In this document: positions 1 through 8,579 of the stretch, in pieces
How the letters are laid out: each line of letters opens with the position of its first letter
Numbering within the stretch: position 1 is the stretch's first letter
The notes under the pieces: generated by a model
Told to the model about the DNA's origin: nothing
Database searches by the model: none
Seen by the model: only the letters and a program-made list of their open reading frames with translations
Position numbers and translations under genes: made by a program
Assembly: GCF_900182695.1 (NCBI RefSeq)
Contig: NZ_FXTK01000016.1
Span: 1 to 64,000, forward strand
Length of the DNA: 64,000 bases
DNA from: Paracoccus laeviglucosivorans
Lineage (GTDB): Bacteria > Pseudomonadota > Alphaproteobacteria > Rhodobacterales > Rhodobacteraceae
Direction: 5' to 3'

Positions 1-66
1 ATCAAGATGTCACTTGGTGGCCGCAGCCCGATCGAATACCGTAAAAGCCTCGGCCTTATACCGTAA
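1..66 (+). CDS. C-terminal end of an IS3-type transposase (cut by window edge)
   Basis: The first 66 bases read as 21 codons and a TAA stop. The residues include LGGRSPIEYR, the usual C-terminal signature of IS3-family OrfB (DDE) integrases, in which HSxLGxxSPxE-like residues precede the end. The start lies outside the window. The segment between the stop and about position 96 (…ttttgtccgcaccccc) looks like the element's terminal repeat, so the IS3-type element appears to end directly against the IS21 remnant. The match is short, so the family call is moderate. Confidence 0.45.
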   Translation: MKMSLGGRSPIEYRKSLGLIP

Positions 67-189
67 AAACAGTCCAACATTTTGTCCGCACCCCCCTCAT
101 CGGCGTCCAAAATTGACCCCCTTAATGCGGTTTGTTCCGGGGCCTGATCCGACGGAACTGATTAATGGTGGAGGCGGGTCAGGCCCCGG

Positions 190-868
190 TTATGCGCGGT
201 TCTTGAAGCGCCAAGACTCGTTGCCAGTCTCGATGATCTCGCAATGATGGGTGAGCCGATCGAGGAGCGCCGTGGTCATCTTGGCATCGCCGAAGACCGT
301 CGGCCATTCGCCGAAGGCAAGGTTCGTGGTGACGATGATCGAGGTGCGCTCGTAGAGGCGGCTGATGAGGTGGAATAGCAGCTGACCGCCGGACTGGGCG
401 AAGGGCAGATAGCCAAGTTCGTCCAGGATGACGAAGTCGAGGCGGGTCAAGTAATCGGCCATGCGACCCTGCTTGCCGCTACGGGTCTCGGTCTCCAGGC
501 GGTTCACAAGGTCGACGACGTTGAAGAAGCGTCCGCGGGTGCCGCCCCGGATCAGGGCGCGCGCTATGGCAATGGCGAGGTGGGTCTTGCCGGTTCCGGT
601 GCCGCCGATCAGCACGACGTTGCGCTGGTCGGCAACGAAGTTGCCGGTGCTGAGGTCACGCACCAGACCCTCGTTGATCGGCGTGCCGGTAAAGTCGAAC
701 TCCTCGATGTCTTTTGCCAAGGGCAGCTTGGCGACGGTCAGTTGATAGCGGATGGATCGTGCCCCTCGCCAGCGGTCTGGAACCGATGGCGACACGCTGG
801 CTCGATCTCCGCGATCTCCGACTGCAGCAGATCGCCGACAATCCGGGGTGGTTCGTGCTGACGCTTGA
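190..868 (-). pseudogene. istB: istB remnant, IS21 helper ATPase
   Basis: IstB is the AAA+ ATPase that assists the IS21 transposase. The C-terminal two thirds are well kept: Walker [12 protein letters not shown], Walker B-like [11 protein letters not shown], the [10 protein letters not shown] segment and the closing [14 protein letters not shown] stretch. The N-terminal part is broken: [15 protein letters not shown] (just left of 868) lies in another frame, directly fused to the istA fragment, and an extra segment with a palindrome (768-790) separates EIAE from [14 protein letters not shown]. The helper is probably inactive. Confidence 0.8.
768..790 (-). repeat. Small palindromic insert, copy 2 (in istB remnant)
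   Basis: Read on the minus strand this is GCCATCGG, loop TTCCAGA, CCGCTGGC: an 8-bp stem with one mismatch and a 7-base loop. It lies in an extra stretch of about 38 bases that interrupts IstB between EIAE and SIRYQLT. It parallels the copy at 1182-1204. Confidence 0.5.
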
Positions 869-1260
869 TTGTCGAACCGCACCGTGCAGGTCTTCGCCAC
901 CGAGGCCGGAACGCTGTGGAAGCCGTCGAAGGGTCCGGCATAGGGCACAAGGTGCGGGCGTTCCGCCTCGAACATCTCCCAGACCGCCTTCCCGCTTTCC
1001 TCGGGATGGCGATGGGTCTTGGCATAGGCCACGCATTTGTCGAGCAACCATGCGTTCAGCTCGTCGAGGCTCTTTACTCGCAGACGCGGCGTGAAGAAGC
1101 GCTCCCGCACCAGCCCGACCTGGTTCTCGACCTGGCCCTTCTCCCACCCGGAAGCCGGGGTGCAAGGCCGTTCATTGCGGCGCCATTGGTTCGAGCCCAA
1201 TGGACGGCGGCTGAACCAGGTAATGGCTGCACATCTGCAGAAAGCGGCGGTTGTATTGGC
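868..1260 (-). pseudogene. istA: istA fragment, IS21 transposase
   Basis: This is a piece of the DDE transposase Ist[10 protein letters not shown] (about 1215-1245), then [17 protein letters not shown] and [10 protein letters not shown] through [12 protein letters not shown] (1164-868). The two pieces are separated by an insertion of about 37 bases with a perfect palindrome (1183-1203). The N-terminal helix-turn-helix and the first catalytic aspartates are absent. The C-terminal end runs straight into istB sequence, so an internal deletion joined the two genes. It cannot encode a working transposase. Confidence 0.75.
1182..1204 (+). repeat. Small palindromic insert, copy 1 (in istA remnant)
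   Basis: The sequence reads CCATTGG, loop TTCGAGC, CCAATGG. It lies in an extra stretch of about 37 bases (1166-1210) that splits two conserved IstA motifs. It resembles the stem-loop at 768-790 in length, loop size and sequence, on the opposite strand. Confidence 0.55.
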
Positions 1261-1380
1261 CACCCGCTTCATCTCCCCCTCCGCTCGCTGACCCTCAGCG
1301 AACGGTCTGACAAAACATCAGGGGCGTCAAAATTGGGCGCCGATACCCCGCCTAAGGGGTCAAGATTGAATGCCGAAACA

Positions 1381-1544
1381 CACCCGAGCTCGCGCGCTAA
1401 ACACGAGCCGATGGTGAAGACCCGATCGCCGCTTTCCAGTCGAAAGCGCGAGGTAATCTTGGGCAGGATAAGGTTGTCCACCACCCGCGGATCATCCAGT
1501 TTCGGATGCATCCGCGATTTGCCGACCTGTCGCGCATTGTCCAA
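1381..1544 (-). pseudogene. GSCFA-type gene, 5' end truncated by IS21
   Basis: The first roughly 55 residues include LILPKITSRFRL and DRVFTIGSCLAREL, which resembles the N-terminal signature of GSCFA-domain proteins (GSCFAxxI), a family related to SGNH-type acyl esterases. The match stops exactly where the IS21 terminal repeat begins (about 1380). The rest of the gene is not in this window and was lost, or lies beyond the left edge. The start at 1544 is the first ATG in frame, not proven. Function is inferred from a short motif only. Confidence 0.5.
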
Positions 1545-1710
1545 CGCCTGACTCGCGGCCAGAATGCGATTCCCGGAGGTTCCGACAAGTCGCCTGCTTC
1601 CTTCATCCTACTGATCCAGATCGCGCCATTCAGAAATCATTTGAAACGCACGCCGCAGCACGAACTACGCTAAATCAGACAGATACGACAAAAACACGGC
1701 GCTGTGCTTT

Positions 1711-2433
1711 TCAGAACTCGAACCAAGTCCCCAGCTTCACAGCCTCCTCTCCCTGCCCGGAAAGCGGTGTGATGACGCCCAGTTCAACCTTCGCAGGCCC
1801 CCACAGATCACGCACGACAGATGTGGCAAGCTTGCTGGAAAAGCCCGTGTCCTCACGCTTCTCGAAGCGGAACTGGTTGATCAACATCAGCCGGTCAAAG
1901 GGACGCAGGCCCAGCGTCACCTCGGCCTTGGTCGTGGTTTCGGGGGTCAGATAGGCGATCTCGACACTGGTAAGACCTTGATCGATCCGCGCGGTTTCGG
2001 TCGCGCCCGCGACCTTCACCCGCCCCTCGACCGCCAGCCAGCCGCCGCCGGGGATGTGCTGCAGCAGCGGCAAGCCATCCAGCCCCCGACCCCATGCAGC
2101 GCCCATCTGGGCCACCGGCATCACCTCTCCGTCGCGCTGAACAGCGCCAAGACCAGAGGAAATGGTGAAACGATTTGCGCCCTGCCCCCGGTCCAACGCA
2201 CGCTGCCACCAGATCATCACGTTGGTCTCGCCCGCATTGGCACGGCCCAGCTCCAGCCCCAGCGTCGTGCGCGGCGACAGACCGTATTCGGTGTAAAGCC
2301 CGGCATAGCTGTTTCCGTCCCGGTCCCGCTCACCCGAGAAGGACAGAAACACCCCGCCCTCCTCTCGGGGCCATGGGCCCGCCAGCGCAGGATGCGCCAA
2401 CAGGATCAGAAAAACCGCCAGAATGCGCGCCAC
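1711..2433 (-). CDS. Secreted protein of unknown function, possible outer-membrane beta-barrel
   Basis: This 240-residue protein starts with GTG, preceded by AGGG. Residues 1-18 form a signal peptide ending in ALA before GPWPREEGG. The mature part has alternating short segments rich in G, F, W and Y (VFLSFSG, TTLGLELGR, AEVTLGLRPFD, VELGVITPL) and ends in LGTWFEF. The terminal aromatic residue and the alternating pattern suit an outer-membrane barrel, but I recognise no family. It stands alone downstream of the rpmD terminator and upstream of the GSCFA/IS debris. Confidence 0.6.
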   Translation of the reverse strand: MARILAVFLILLAHPALAGPWPREEGGVFLSFSGERDRDGNSYAGLYTEYGLSPRTTLGLELGRANAGETNVMIWWQRALDRGQGANRFTISSGLGAVQRDGEVMPVAQMGAAWGRGLDGLPLLQHIPGGGWLAVEGRVKVAGATETARIDQGLTSVEIAYLTPETTTKAEVTLGLRPFDRLMLINQFRFEKREDTGFSSKLATSVVRDLWGPAKVELGVITPLSGQGEEAVKLGTWFEF

Positions 2434-2496
2434 GCCATGCCCTTTCGATTCCTAGCCAAAACTAGCCGCGCGTCGTTAGCGAAAGGTTAATGCGCA

Positions 2497-2527
2497 AAAG
2501 AAAACGCCCCGAGGAAACCTCGGGGCG
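2497..2527 (-). terminator. Rho-independent terminator after rpmD
   Basis: A perfect 10-bp stem, CGCCCCGAGG with its complement around an AAA loop (2505-2527), is followed on the minus strand by TTTTCTTT. It lies 28 bases after the rpmD stop and closes the ribosomal protein operon. Confidence 0.9.
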
Positions 2528-2554
2528 TTCCATTTCCAAAAGCCGGGCTGAAAA

Positions 2555-2743
2555 TCAGCCGCGCTCTTCGACGATGACGGCCAGATGCGGGATCTTGGCG
2601 ACCATGCCGCGGACAGCCGGGGTATCTTCCAGCTCGCGGGTGCGGTTCATCTTGTTCAGGCCCAGACCTTTCAGCGTCTCACGCTGGATGGCGGGGCGGC
2701 GGATCGGCGAGCCGATCTGCTTCACGACGATGGTTTTTGCCAT
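2555..2743 (-). CDS. rpmD: 50S ribosomal protein L30
   Basis: This 62-residue L30 begins [16 protein letters not shown] and carries the conserved [12 protein letters not shown] segment; length is normal for bacteria. L30 is a small protein of the large subunit. It follows rpsE after 12 bases and is the last gene of the operon here, with a terminator 28 bases beyond. In most bacteria rplO and secY follow directly, and they do not follow here. Confidence 0.97.
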   Translation of the reverse strand: MAKTIVVKQIGSPIRRPAIQRETLKGLGLNKMNRTRELEDTPAVRGMVAKIPHLAVIVEERG

Positions 2744-2755
2744 GTTATCCGTTCC

Positions 2756-3325
2756 TTACGCTTCGACGGCTTCAGCAGCCGGCTTGTCGTTCGAAGGAAG
2801 GATCTCGGCCACTTTCTTGCCACGACGCTGTGCGACGTTGCGGGGCGAGGCTTCCTTTTTCAGACCGTCGATGGTGGCGCGGATCATGTTGTAGGGGTTC
2901 TGCGAACCTTGCGATTTCGCAACAACGTCCTGAACGCCCAGCATCTCGAACACGGCACGCATCGGACCACCGGCGATGATCCCGGTCCCCGGAACGGCAG
3001 TCCGCATGATCACTTTACCGGCGCCGTGACGGCCTTCGATGTCGTGATGCAGCGTGCGGCCATCGCGCAGCGGCACGCGGATCAGGCCGCGTTTCGCCTG
3101 TTCGGTCGCCTTGCGGATCGCCTCGGGCACTTCTTTCGCTTTACCCTTGCCGAAACCGACACGGCCGCGCTGATCGCCGACAACGACCAAAGCAGCAAAG
3201 CCGAAGCGCTTACCACCCTTGACGGTTTTCGACACACGGTTGATCGCGACCAAACGGTCGGCGAATTCCGGGGTCTCTTCGCGCTCTTCGCGGCGACCCC
3301 GACGGTTGTTTTCACGTTCTGCCAT
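2756..3325 (-). CDS. rpsE: 30S ribosomal protein S5
   Basis: S5 shapes the decoding centre and contributes to translational accuracy. The 189-residue reading from the ATG at 3325 ([14 protein letters not shown]) fits the alphaproteobacterial family better than an upstream in-frame start. The double-stranded RNA-binding domain ([19 protein letters not shown]) is followed by the S5 fold with [13 protein letters not shown] and [12 protein letters not shown]. It lies between rplR and rpmD. The 109-base gap before it is larger than its neighbours' and holds GC-rich inverted repeats but no clear promoter. Confidence 0.97.
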   Translation of the reverse strand: MAERENNRRGRREEREETPEFADRLVAINRVSKTVKGGKRFGFAALVVVGDQRGRVGFGKGKAKEVPEAIRKATEQAKRGLIRVPLRDGRTLHHDIEGRHGAGKVIMRTAVPGTGIIAGGPMRAVFEMLGVQDVVAKSQGSQNPYNMIRATIDGLKKEASPRNVAQRRGKKVAEILPSNDKPAAEAVEA

Positions 3326-3434
3326 AAGGCATCCCTTCACAGGTTGGCGCAAAGCGCCGTTTCATTCAATCCAAGTGGGCGCCCCATAAGGACGCCCCCG
3401 GATCATCGGGACGGCGAAACCGCCGCCCACAGGA

Positions 3435-3794
3435 TCAGAACTTCAGACCGCCTTCGCGGGCTGCGTCTGCCAGTGCCTTGATCTTGCCGTGGAACAGGAA
3501 GCCGCCGCGGTCGAAGATGACCGTATCGACGCCTGCTGCCTTGGCGCGCTCGGCAATGGCCGAACCGATTTTCGCCGCAGCTTCCAGGTTGTTCTTGCCA
3601 ACAACGCCCAGATCTTTTTCCAGCGACGAGGCCGAGGCCAGGGTGACCCCTTTCACGTCGTCGATCAGCTGGACGCTGATGTTCTTGGAAGAACGGTGAA
3701 CGGACAGACGCGGACGACCGTCCGAGATTGCCCGCAGTTTGTTCCGCACGCGCAGGCGGCGCTTCAGGAACAGCTCTCTTTTCGTCAGTGCCAT
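3435..3794 (-). CDS. rplR: 50S ribosomal protein L18
   Basis: L18 binds 5S rRNA with L5 and places it on the large subunit. This 119-residue copy begins [21 protein letters not shown] and holds the typical [11 protein letters not shown] and [24 protein letters not shown] segments. Length is normal. It follows rplF after 11 bases. Confidence 0.97.
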   Translation of the reverse strand: MALTKRELFLKRRLRVRNKLRAISDGRPRLSVHRSSKNISVQLIDDVKGVTLASASSLEKDLGVVGKNNLEAAAKIGSAIAERAKAAGVDTVIFDRGGFLFHGKIKALADAAREGGLKF

Positions 3795-3805
3795 TTTGCG
3801 CCCCT

Positions 3806-4339
3806 TTACTTCTTCTTGCCTTCCTTGCGGAAGACGACCTCACCCTTGTAGCGGATGCCTTTGCCCTTGTAGGGCTCGGGCTGGCGCCACTCACGGATGT
3901 TTGCCGCGACCTGGCCGACCTGTTGCTGGTCGATGCCTTCGATCACGATTTCGGTCTGCTTCGGCGAGGTGATGGTCACGCCATCGGGCGTTTCGAAGTT
4001 CACGTCGTGCGAATAGCCCAGAGCCAGTTTCAGGGTTTTGCCCTGCATCGAGGCGCGGTAACCCACACCCTGGATCTCAAGCTCTTTCTTGAAGCCGGTG
4101 CTGACACCAACCGTCAGGTTTTCCACCATCGAGCGGGTCATGCCCCACTGCTGGCGCGCACGCTTGGAAAGGCCACGGGGGGTCACTTTCACAGCGCCGT
4201 CTTCCAGCGACAGGGTCACATCATCGGTCGCGGTGAAGCTGCGGGCGCCTTTCGGGCCTTTCACTTCGATCGTCTGACCTTTGATCTCCGCGGTCACGCC
4301 TTGCGGGAGGGCGACCGGTTTTTTACCAATCCGAGACAT
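3806..4339 (-). CDS. rplF: 50S ribosomal protein L6
   Basis: L6 sits near the factor-binding site of the large subunit. It has 177 residues, beginning [15 protein letters not shown]. Two similar L6 domains are visible, and the C-terminal signature is [13 protein letters not shown]. It is placed between rpsH and rplR with 11-base gaps, as in the spc operons of relatives. Confidence 0.97.
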   Translation of the reverse strand: MSRIGKKPVALPQGVTAEIKGQTIEVKGPKGARSFTATDDVTLSLEDGAVKVTPRGLSKRARQQWGMTRSMVENLTVGVSTGFKKELEIQGVGYRASMQGKTLKLALGYSHDVNFETPDGVTITSPKQTEIVIEGIDQQQVGQVAANIREWRQPEPYKGKGIRYKGEVVFRKEGKKK

Positions 4340-4350
4340 CTCTGCCCTCC

Positions 4351-4746
4351 TTAGAACACGGTGCAGAGCACTTCGCCGCCAACGTTGGCATTGCGTGCTG
4401 CTGCGTCCGACATGACACCTTTCGGCGTCGAGACGATGGAAACACCCAGGCCGTTGCGGACCGACGGGATTTCCTTGACCGAGGCGTAAACCCGGCGACC
4501 GGGTTTGGACACACGCGCGAGTTCGCGGATGACCGGGGTGCCTTCGTAGTATTTCAGGCTGATTTCAATCTCGGCATGGCCGGACTCGGAAGTCACGTTC
4601 TCATAGCCGCGGATGTAGCCTTCAGCTTTCAGCACGTCCAGAACCCAAGCGCGCAGCTTGGAGGCCGGGGTGCGGACGGTCGATTTGCCGCGCATCTGAG
4701 CATTGCGGATGCGGGTCAGCATATCGCCGAGCGGATCGTTCATCAT
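4351..4746 (-). CDS. rpsH: 30S ribosomal protein S8
   Basis: S8 binds the central domain of 16S rRNA and, in enterobacteria, represses the spc operon by binding its mRNA. The protein begins [16 protein letters not shown] and ends in the conserved GGEVLCTVF. Two ATG codons stand in tandem (4746 and 4743). AAGGGG lies 8 bases before the first, so that is preferred; the second matches the family start. Confidence 0.96.
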   Translation of the reverse strand: MMNDPLGDMLTRIRNAQMRGKSTVRTPASKLRAWVLDVLKAEGYIRGYENVTSESGHAEIEISLKYYEGTPVIRELARVSKPGRRVYASVKEIPSVRNGLGVSIVSTPKGVMSDAAARNANVGGEVLCTVF

Positions 4747-4758
4747 TGTATATGCCCC

Positions 4759-5064
4759 TTACCAGCTGGACTTGACCATGCCGGGGATCTGACCGAACGA
4801 GCCAAGCTCGCGCAGCATGATCCGCGACAGTTTCAGTTTCCGATAGTATGCGTGCGGACGACCGGTCAGTTGGCACCGGTTGTGCAGACGCGTCGCCGAG
4901 GAATTGCGCGGCAGTTCAGCCAGTTTCAGGCTGGCCTTGAAGCGCTCTTCCATCGGGCGGGACTGGTCGTGGACAACTTCGTTCAGAGCGGCACGCTTTG
5001 CAGCGTATTTCTGAACCAGTTTCTCGCGCTTCTTCTCGCGCTCGACCATGGATTTCTTAGCCAT
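4759..5064 (-). CDS. rpsN: 30S ribosomal protein S14, zinc-independent form
   Basis: S14 helps build the head of the small subunit. This 101-residue copy is the long form without the CxxC zinc ribbon ([22 protein letters not shown] retains a single Cys), so it is zinc-independent. It begins [14 protein letters not shown] and ends MVKSSW. It lies between rplE and rpsH. Confidence 0.97.
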   Translation of the reverse strand: MAKKSMVEREKKREKLVQKYAAKRAALNEVVHDQSRPMEERFKASLKLAELPRNSSATRLHNRCQLTGRPHAYYRKLKLSRIMLRELGSFGQIPGMVKSSW

Positions 5065-5082
5065 ATCTTCTTCCCTCCGCGA

Positions 5083-5643
5083 TCAGCTGTTGAACGGCAT
5101 GTTGAAATGCTTCAACAGCGACTTCGCTTCCGCGTCGGTCGGCGCGGTGGTGCAGATGATGATGTCCATCCCCAGAACTTCGTCGACCTTGTCGAAGTTG
5201 ATTTCCGGGAAAACGATGTGCTCTTTCAAGCCCATGGCATAGTTGCCACGACCGTCGAAAGAGGTGCCTTTCACGCCGCGGAAGTCGCGGACGCGGGGCA
5301 GTGCGATGTTGATCAGACGGTCCAAGAATTCATACATCCGGTCGCCGCGCAGCGTCACTTTCGCACCCAGAGGCATCTCTTCACGCACGCGGAAGCCGGC
5401 GATCGACTTTTTCGCATGGGTGACGACAGCCTTCTGGCCAGCGATGAGCGACAGCTCTTCGGCGCCTTGCTTGACTTTCTTGGTGTCCTTGACGGCCTCG
5501 CCGATGCCCATGTTCAGGACGATCTTGTCCAGACGGGGGATCTGCATGTCGTTCTTATAGCCGAACTCTTCTTTCAGGGCAGCGCGGATGCTGTCCTTGA
5601 AAAGCGACTTGAGACGCGGGGTGTAGGTGGCTTGGTCCAGCAT
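5083..5643 (-). CDS. rplE: 50S ribosomal protein L5
   Basis: L5 binds 5S rRNA and contacts the P-site tRNA. The 186 residues include [31 protein letters not shown] and [17 protein letters not shown], all typical. The start codon overlaps the stop of rplX by one base, which suggests translational coupling. Confidence 0.97.
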   Translation of the reverse strand: MLDQATYTPRLKSLFKDSIRAALKEEFGYKNDMQIPRLDKIVLNMGIGEAVKDTKKVKQGAEELSLIAGQKAVVTHAKKSIAGFRVREEMPLGAKVTLRGDRMYEFLDRLINIALPRVRDFRGVKGTSFDGRGNYAMGLKEHIVFPEINFDKVDEVLGMDIIICTTAPTDAEAKSLLKHFNMPFNS

Positions 5644-5948
5644 CAGATCACGTCTCCCGTGGTCTTGGCGAAGCGGACTTTCTTGCCGTCTTCTTCGCGG
5701 AAGCCGACGCGGGTCGCTTTGCCGTTCTTGTCCATCAGCGACAGGTTCGACAGGTCGATCGGCATGGCTTTCGCCACGCGGCCGCCTTGCGACGTCTGGG
5801 TCTGACGGGTGTGACGGATGGCGATGTTGACGCCGTCAACCACAGCCTTGTTCTCTTTCGGGAACACAGCCGCGATCTCGCCCTGCTTGCCCTTGTCCTT
5901 GCCGGCAAGGACGACGACCTTGTCGCCTTTTTTCAGCTTGGCAGCCAT
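5643..5948 (-). CDS. rplX: 50S ribosomal protein L24
   Basis: L24 is an assembly initiator of the large subunit and has a KOW RNA-binding motif ([20 protein letters not shown]). The protein has 101 residues. The ATG at 5948 overlaps the rplN stop as ATGA and gives the family start MAAKLKKGD; a GTG one codon earlier is unlikely. The conserved [12 protein letters not shown] follows. Confidence 0.96.
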   Translation of the reverse strand: MAAKLKKGDKVVVLAGKDKGKQGEIAAVFPKENKAVVDGVNIAIRHTRQTQTSQGGRVAKAMPIDLSNLSLMDKNGKATRVGFREEDGKKVRFAKTTGDVI

Positions 5949-6316
5949 CACAGCACCTCCGGCGCAAGCGAGATGATCTTCATGAAGTTCTTGGCGCGAA
6001 GTTCACGAACCACCGGCCCGAAGATACGCGTGCCAACCGGCTCACCCTGGTTGTTCAGGATGACGGCAGCGTTGCGGTCAAAACGGATCGAGGTGCCGTC
6101 TTCACGGTTCACTTCTTTTGCGGTCCGAACGACGACGGCCTTGCGAACGTCACCTTTCTTCACGCGGCCCCGAGGAATGGCTTCCTTGACGGAGACGACA
6201 ATGATGTCGCCCACCGACGCATAGCGACGGTGCGAACCACCCAGGACCTTGATGCACTGAACCCGGCGAGCGCCGGAGTTGTCAGCAACATCCAGATTGG
6301 TCTGCATCTGGATCAT
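5948..6316 (-). CDS. rplN: 50S ribosomal protein L14
   Basis: L14 lies at the subunit interface. The 122 residues begin [18 protein letters not shown] and carry [21 protein letters not shown] and AVIVRT-like segments typical of the family. Its stop overlaps the rplX start. A 51-base gap separates it from rpsQ. Confidence 0.97.
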   Translation of the reverse strand: MIQMQTNLDVADNSGARRVQCIKVLGGSHRRYASVGDIIVVSVKEAIPRGRVKKGDVRKAVVVRTAKEVNREDGTSIRFDRNAAVILNNQGEPVGTRIFGPVVRELRAKNFMKIISLAPEVL

Positions 6317-6367
6317 AGGGTTACTCCCGACCTTTGGGGACCGCGCGATGCGGCCCCAGGGTTTCGA

Positions 6368-6607
6368 TTAGACGGTTGCGTCAACCAGAACGGTCCAACG
6401 CTTGGTTTTCGAGATCGGCGCGCATTCGATGATGCGAACGGTATCGCCGACCTTGAACTGGTTCTCCGCGTCATGTGCGCGGTATTTCTTGGACGACCGC
6501 ACGGTTTTGTGCAGCAGCGGGTGCTTGAAGCGACGCTCGACCAGAACGGTGACGGTCTGTTCGTTCTTGTCGCTGACGACCTTGCCTTGCAGGATGCGTT
6601 TGGGCAT
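6368..6607 (-). CDS. rpsQ: 30S ribosomal protein S17
   Basis: S17 is a primary 16S rRNA-binding protein with an OB fold. The 79 residues begin [21 protein letters not shown] and include the [14 protein letters not shown] loop and [13 protein letters not shown]. Length is normal. It follows rpmC after 12 bases. Confidence 0.97.
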   Translation of the reverse strand: MPKRILQGKVVSDKNEQTVTVLVERRFKHPLLHKTVRSSKKYRAHDAENQFKVGDTVRIIECAPISKTKRWTVLVDATV

Positions 6608-6619
6608 GGACCGGGCTCC

Positions 6620-6826
6620 TTAGTTCGACGCAGCGGCTTGCGCCGCTTTCTGGTTCAGAATCGTTTTCACGCGGGCAACGTCACGTTTGACGGCACGCAT
6701 ACGAGCGGTCGATTCCAGTTGGCCGGTGGCCTGTTGGAAGCGCAGGTTGAACGCTTCCTTTTTCAGCGAGAGCAGCTGCTCTTTCAGCTGATCCGGCGTC
6801 TTGTCTTTAAGTTCTTGCGCTTTCAT
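6620..6826 (-). CDS. rpmC: 50S ribosomal protein L29
   Basis: L29 sits at the peptide exit and helps dock trigger factor and SRP. The ATG at 6826 gives 68 residues, [18 protein letters not shown]…, which fits the family; an upstream in-frame start would add 24 unrelated residues. It is separated from rplP by about 204 bases, where these genes are usually adjacent, and a promoter-like sequence lies at 6911-6939. Confidence 0.95.
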   Translation of the reverse strand: MKAQELKDKTPDQLKEQLLSLKKEAFNLRFQQATGQLESTARMRAVKRDVARVKTILNQKAAQAAASN

Positions 6827-6910
6827 GCGCCTCTTCCTTTCAACATCACCGGAGGGCCCTTGCTGCGCAAGGCCACCCTGATTCCGGTGGAGTTTCATGA
6901 TGAAGGCTTG

Positions 6911-6939
6911 CCCATACAGGTCTGCCCCCTTTTTTGCAA
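6911..6939 (-). promoter_or_regulatory. Candidate promoter upstream of rpmC
   Basis: On the minus strand TTGCAA (6939-6934), a 17-base spacer containing AGGGGGCAG, and TATGGG (6916-6911). The -10 box is weak. The -35 and spacer closely resemble the nusG promoter at 31590-31618. A 9-bp inverted repeat (AAGGCTTGC, 6903-6911 and 6936-6944) brackets the spacer. Confidence 0.4.
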
Positions 6940-6970
6940 GCCTTATTCACAGAAAGGCCACAAATGACGC

Positions 6971-6994
6971 GGCCCGCCACTTGCGCGGCGGGCC
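6971..6994. other. GC-rich hairpin between rplP and rpmC
   Basis: A perfect 8-bp stem GGCCCGCC / GGCGGGCC with an 8-base loop lies 37 bases after the rplP stop. The T-rich tract (tttgtttt) is on the plus-strand side, so in the direction of the operon it is not a classical terminator; it may be a processing or stability element. Confidence 0.5.
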
Positions 6995-7030
6995 TTTGTT
7001 TTCAGGCTTTCCGGGCATTCGCCCTTGGCC

Positions 7031-7444
7031 TTACCAGTCTTCGCGCGCAACGATGCGGGTCAGAACCGGCAGTTTGTTGGCGCCCAGGCGCAGGGCTTCA
7101 CGCGCGATCTCGTCGGACACGCCGTCGATTTCGAACATGATGCGGCCGGGGTGGACGCGGGCGGCCCAGTAATCCACCGAACCTTTACCTTTACCCATCC
7201 GCACTTCGGTCGGCTTCGAGGAAACCGGCAGGTCCGGGAAAATCCGGATCCAGACGCGGCCCTGACGCTTCATGTGGCGGGTGATCGCGCGGCGGGCCGC
7301 TTCGATCTGGCGGGCGGTCACACGCTCCGGCTCGGTGGCCTTCAGCGCGTAGGAACCGAAGTTCAGGGCAAAACCGCCCTTGGCTTCGCCGTGGATCCGG
7401 CCCTTGTGCTGTTTGCGGAACTTCGTCCGTTTCGGTTGCAGCAT
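7031..7444 (-). CDS. rplP: 50S ribosomal protein L16
   Basis: L16 contacts the A-site tRNA and helps form the peptidyl-transferase centre. The 137 residues begin [19 protein letters not shown] and include [21 protein letters not shown] and [14 protein letters not shown], both conserved. Length is normal. It follows rpsC after 12 bases and is the last gene before an unusual 204-base gap. Confidence 0.97.
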   Translation of the reverse strand: MLQPKRTKFRKQHKGRIHGEAKGGFALNFGSYALKATEPERVTARQIEAARRAITRHMKRQGRVWIRIFPDLPVSSKPTEVRMGKGKGSVDYWAARVHPGRIMFEIDGVSDEIAREALRLGANKLPVLTRIVAREDW

Positions 7445-7456
7445 TGTCGTTTCTCC

Positions 7457-8179
7457 TTAGCGCGCGTCGCGGTCGCGATCACGACGCGGTCCGCGAGGAG
7501 CCGGGCCATCCTGCGCTTCGGTCGCGCGACGGTCACGGGCCTGCGGATCATGTTCCATGATCTCGCCTTTGAAGATCCAGGTCTTCACACCGATGATCCC
7601 GTAGGGGGTCGTCGCTTCCGACAGCGCATAGTCGATGTCGGCGCGCAGGGTGTGCAGCGGCACACGGCCTTCGCGATACCACTCGGTCCGTGCGATCTCG
7701 GCACCGCCAAGACGGCCCGAAACGTTCACACGGATGCCCAGTGCGCCCATGCGCATGGCGTTCTGAACCGCACGCTTCATGGCGCGACGGAACGAAACGC
7801 GGCGCTCAAGCTGCTGAGCGATCGACTCGGCGACCAGTTGGGCGTCCAGTTCGGGCTTGCGGACCTCAACGATGTTCAGGTGCAGTTCCGAAGCGGTGAA
7901 GTTCGTCAGCTTCTTGCGCAGGGTTTCAATATCGGCACCTTTTTTGCCGATGATGACACCCGGACGCGCGGCATAGATCGTGACGCGGCACTTTTTGTGC
8001 GGACGCTCGATGATGACGCGGCTGACGCCTGCCTGCTTGGCCTCGTTATGAACGAAGTCACGGATTTTCAGGTCTTCCAGCAACAGGTTGCCGTAATCCT
8101 TGTCATCCGCATACCAGCGGCTGTCCCAGGTGCGGTTGACCTGAAGACGCATCCCGATGGGGTTTACCTTCTGACCCAT
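7457..8179 (-). CDS. rpsC: 30S ribosomal protein S3
   Basis: S3 lines the mRNA entry channel. The 240 residues begin [12 protein letters not shown], contain the KH domain ([18 protein letters not shown]) and the S3 C-terminal domain ([23 protein letters not shown]). A basic, charged tail ([10 protein letters not shown]…RDRDRDAR) follows, as in many alphaproteobacteria. Its start overlaps the rplV stop by one base. Confidence 0.97.
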   Translation of the reverse strand: MGQKVNPIGMRLQVNRTWDSRWYADDKDYGNLLLEDLKIRDFVHNEAKQAGVSRVIIERPHKKCRVTIYAARPGVIIGKKGADIETLRKKLTNFTASELHLNIVEVRKPELDAQLVAESIAQQLERRVSFRRAMKRAVQNAMRMGALGIRVNVSGRLGGAEIARTEWYREGRVPLHTLRADIDYALSEATTPYGIIGVKTWIFKGEIMEHDPQARDRRATEAQDGPAPRGPRRDRDRDAR

Positions 8180-8574
8180 TACGCACGCTCCCCTGCTTCG
8201 ACGGTCTCGACCTGGCGAACCTTGATGGTGATTTCCGAAAACGGCTTCATGATCTTGCCGTAACGGCCACGGGCGCGCGGGCGACCGCGTTTCATGACCA
8301 GGTTCTTGCCAACCCAGGCTTCGGCGACGATCAGGTTATCGACGTCCAGGTTGTGGTTGTTTTCGGCGTTGGCGATGGCCGACTGAAGGCATTTCTTCAC
8401 GTCGCCCGCGACACGCTTGTGCGAGAAGGTGAGGTCGGCCAGAGCCTTGTCCACCTTCTTGCCACGGATCAGCGCCGCAACCAGATTCAGCTTCTGCGGC
8501 GAGGTGCGAAGCATCTTGGTCTTCGCAAACGCCTCGTTCTCCGCCACGCGGCGCGGATTCTGTTCCTTACCCAT
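8179..8574 (-). CDS. rplV: 50S ribosomal protein L22
   Basis: L22 reaches from the surface to the narrowing of the peptide exit tunnel. The 131 residues begin [20 protein letters not shown] and include [13 protein letters not shown] and the beta-hairpin region [15 protein letters not shown], which contacts macrolide sites. A short C-terminal extension ([10 protein letters not shown]) is present. It lies between rpsS and rpsC. Confidence 0.97.
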   Translation of the reverse strand: MGKEQNPRRVAENEAFAKTKMLRTSPQKLNLVAALIRGKKVDKALADLTFSHKRVAGDVKKCLQSAIANAENNHNLDVDNLIVAEAWVGKNLVMKRGRPRARGRYGKIMKPFSEITIKVRQVETVEAGERA

Positions 8575-8579
8575 GGGGA

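Larger units (their letters stand above)
97..1380 (-). mobile_element. Decayed IS21-family insertion sequence
   Basis: The ends are related inverted repeats: 100-124 (TCGGCGTCCAAAATTGACCC…) and the complement of 1353-1376 (TCGGCATTCAATCTTGACCC…). The interior carries remnants of the two IS21 genes in the usual order istA-istB on the minus strand. The element is about 1.3 kb, against roughly 2-2.5 kb for intact members. Most of istA and the start of istB are gone, and two small palindromic inserts interrupt what is left. The right end sits inside a GSCFA-like gene. Exact ends are approximate; no target duplication was confirmed. Confidence 0.75.

Noticed and set aside
1182..1204. T-arm-like loop TTCGAGC as part of a tRNA gene or tRNA fragment
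   Set aside because: No acceptor, D or anticodon arms can be formed around it.
6971..7003. Hairpin plus TTTGTTTT as a terminator
   Set aside because: The T tract is on the plus-strand side, where no gene is read; in the direction of the operon there is none.
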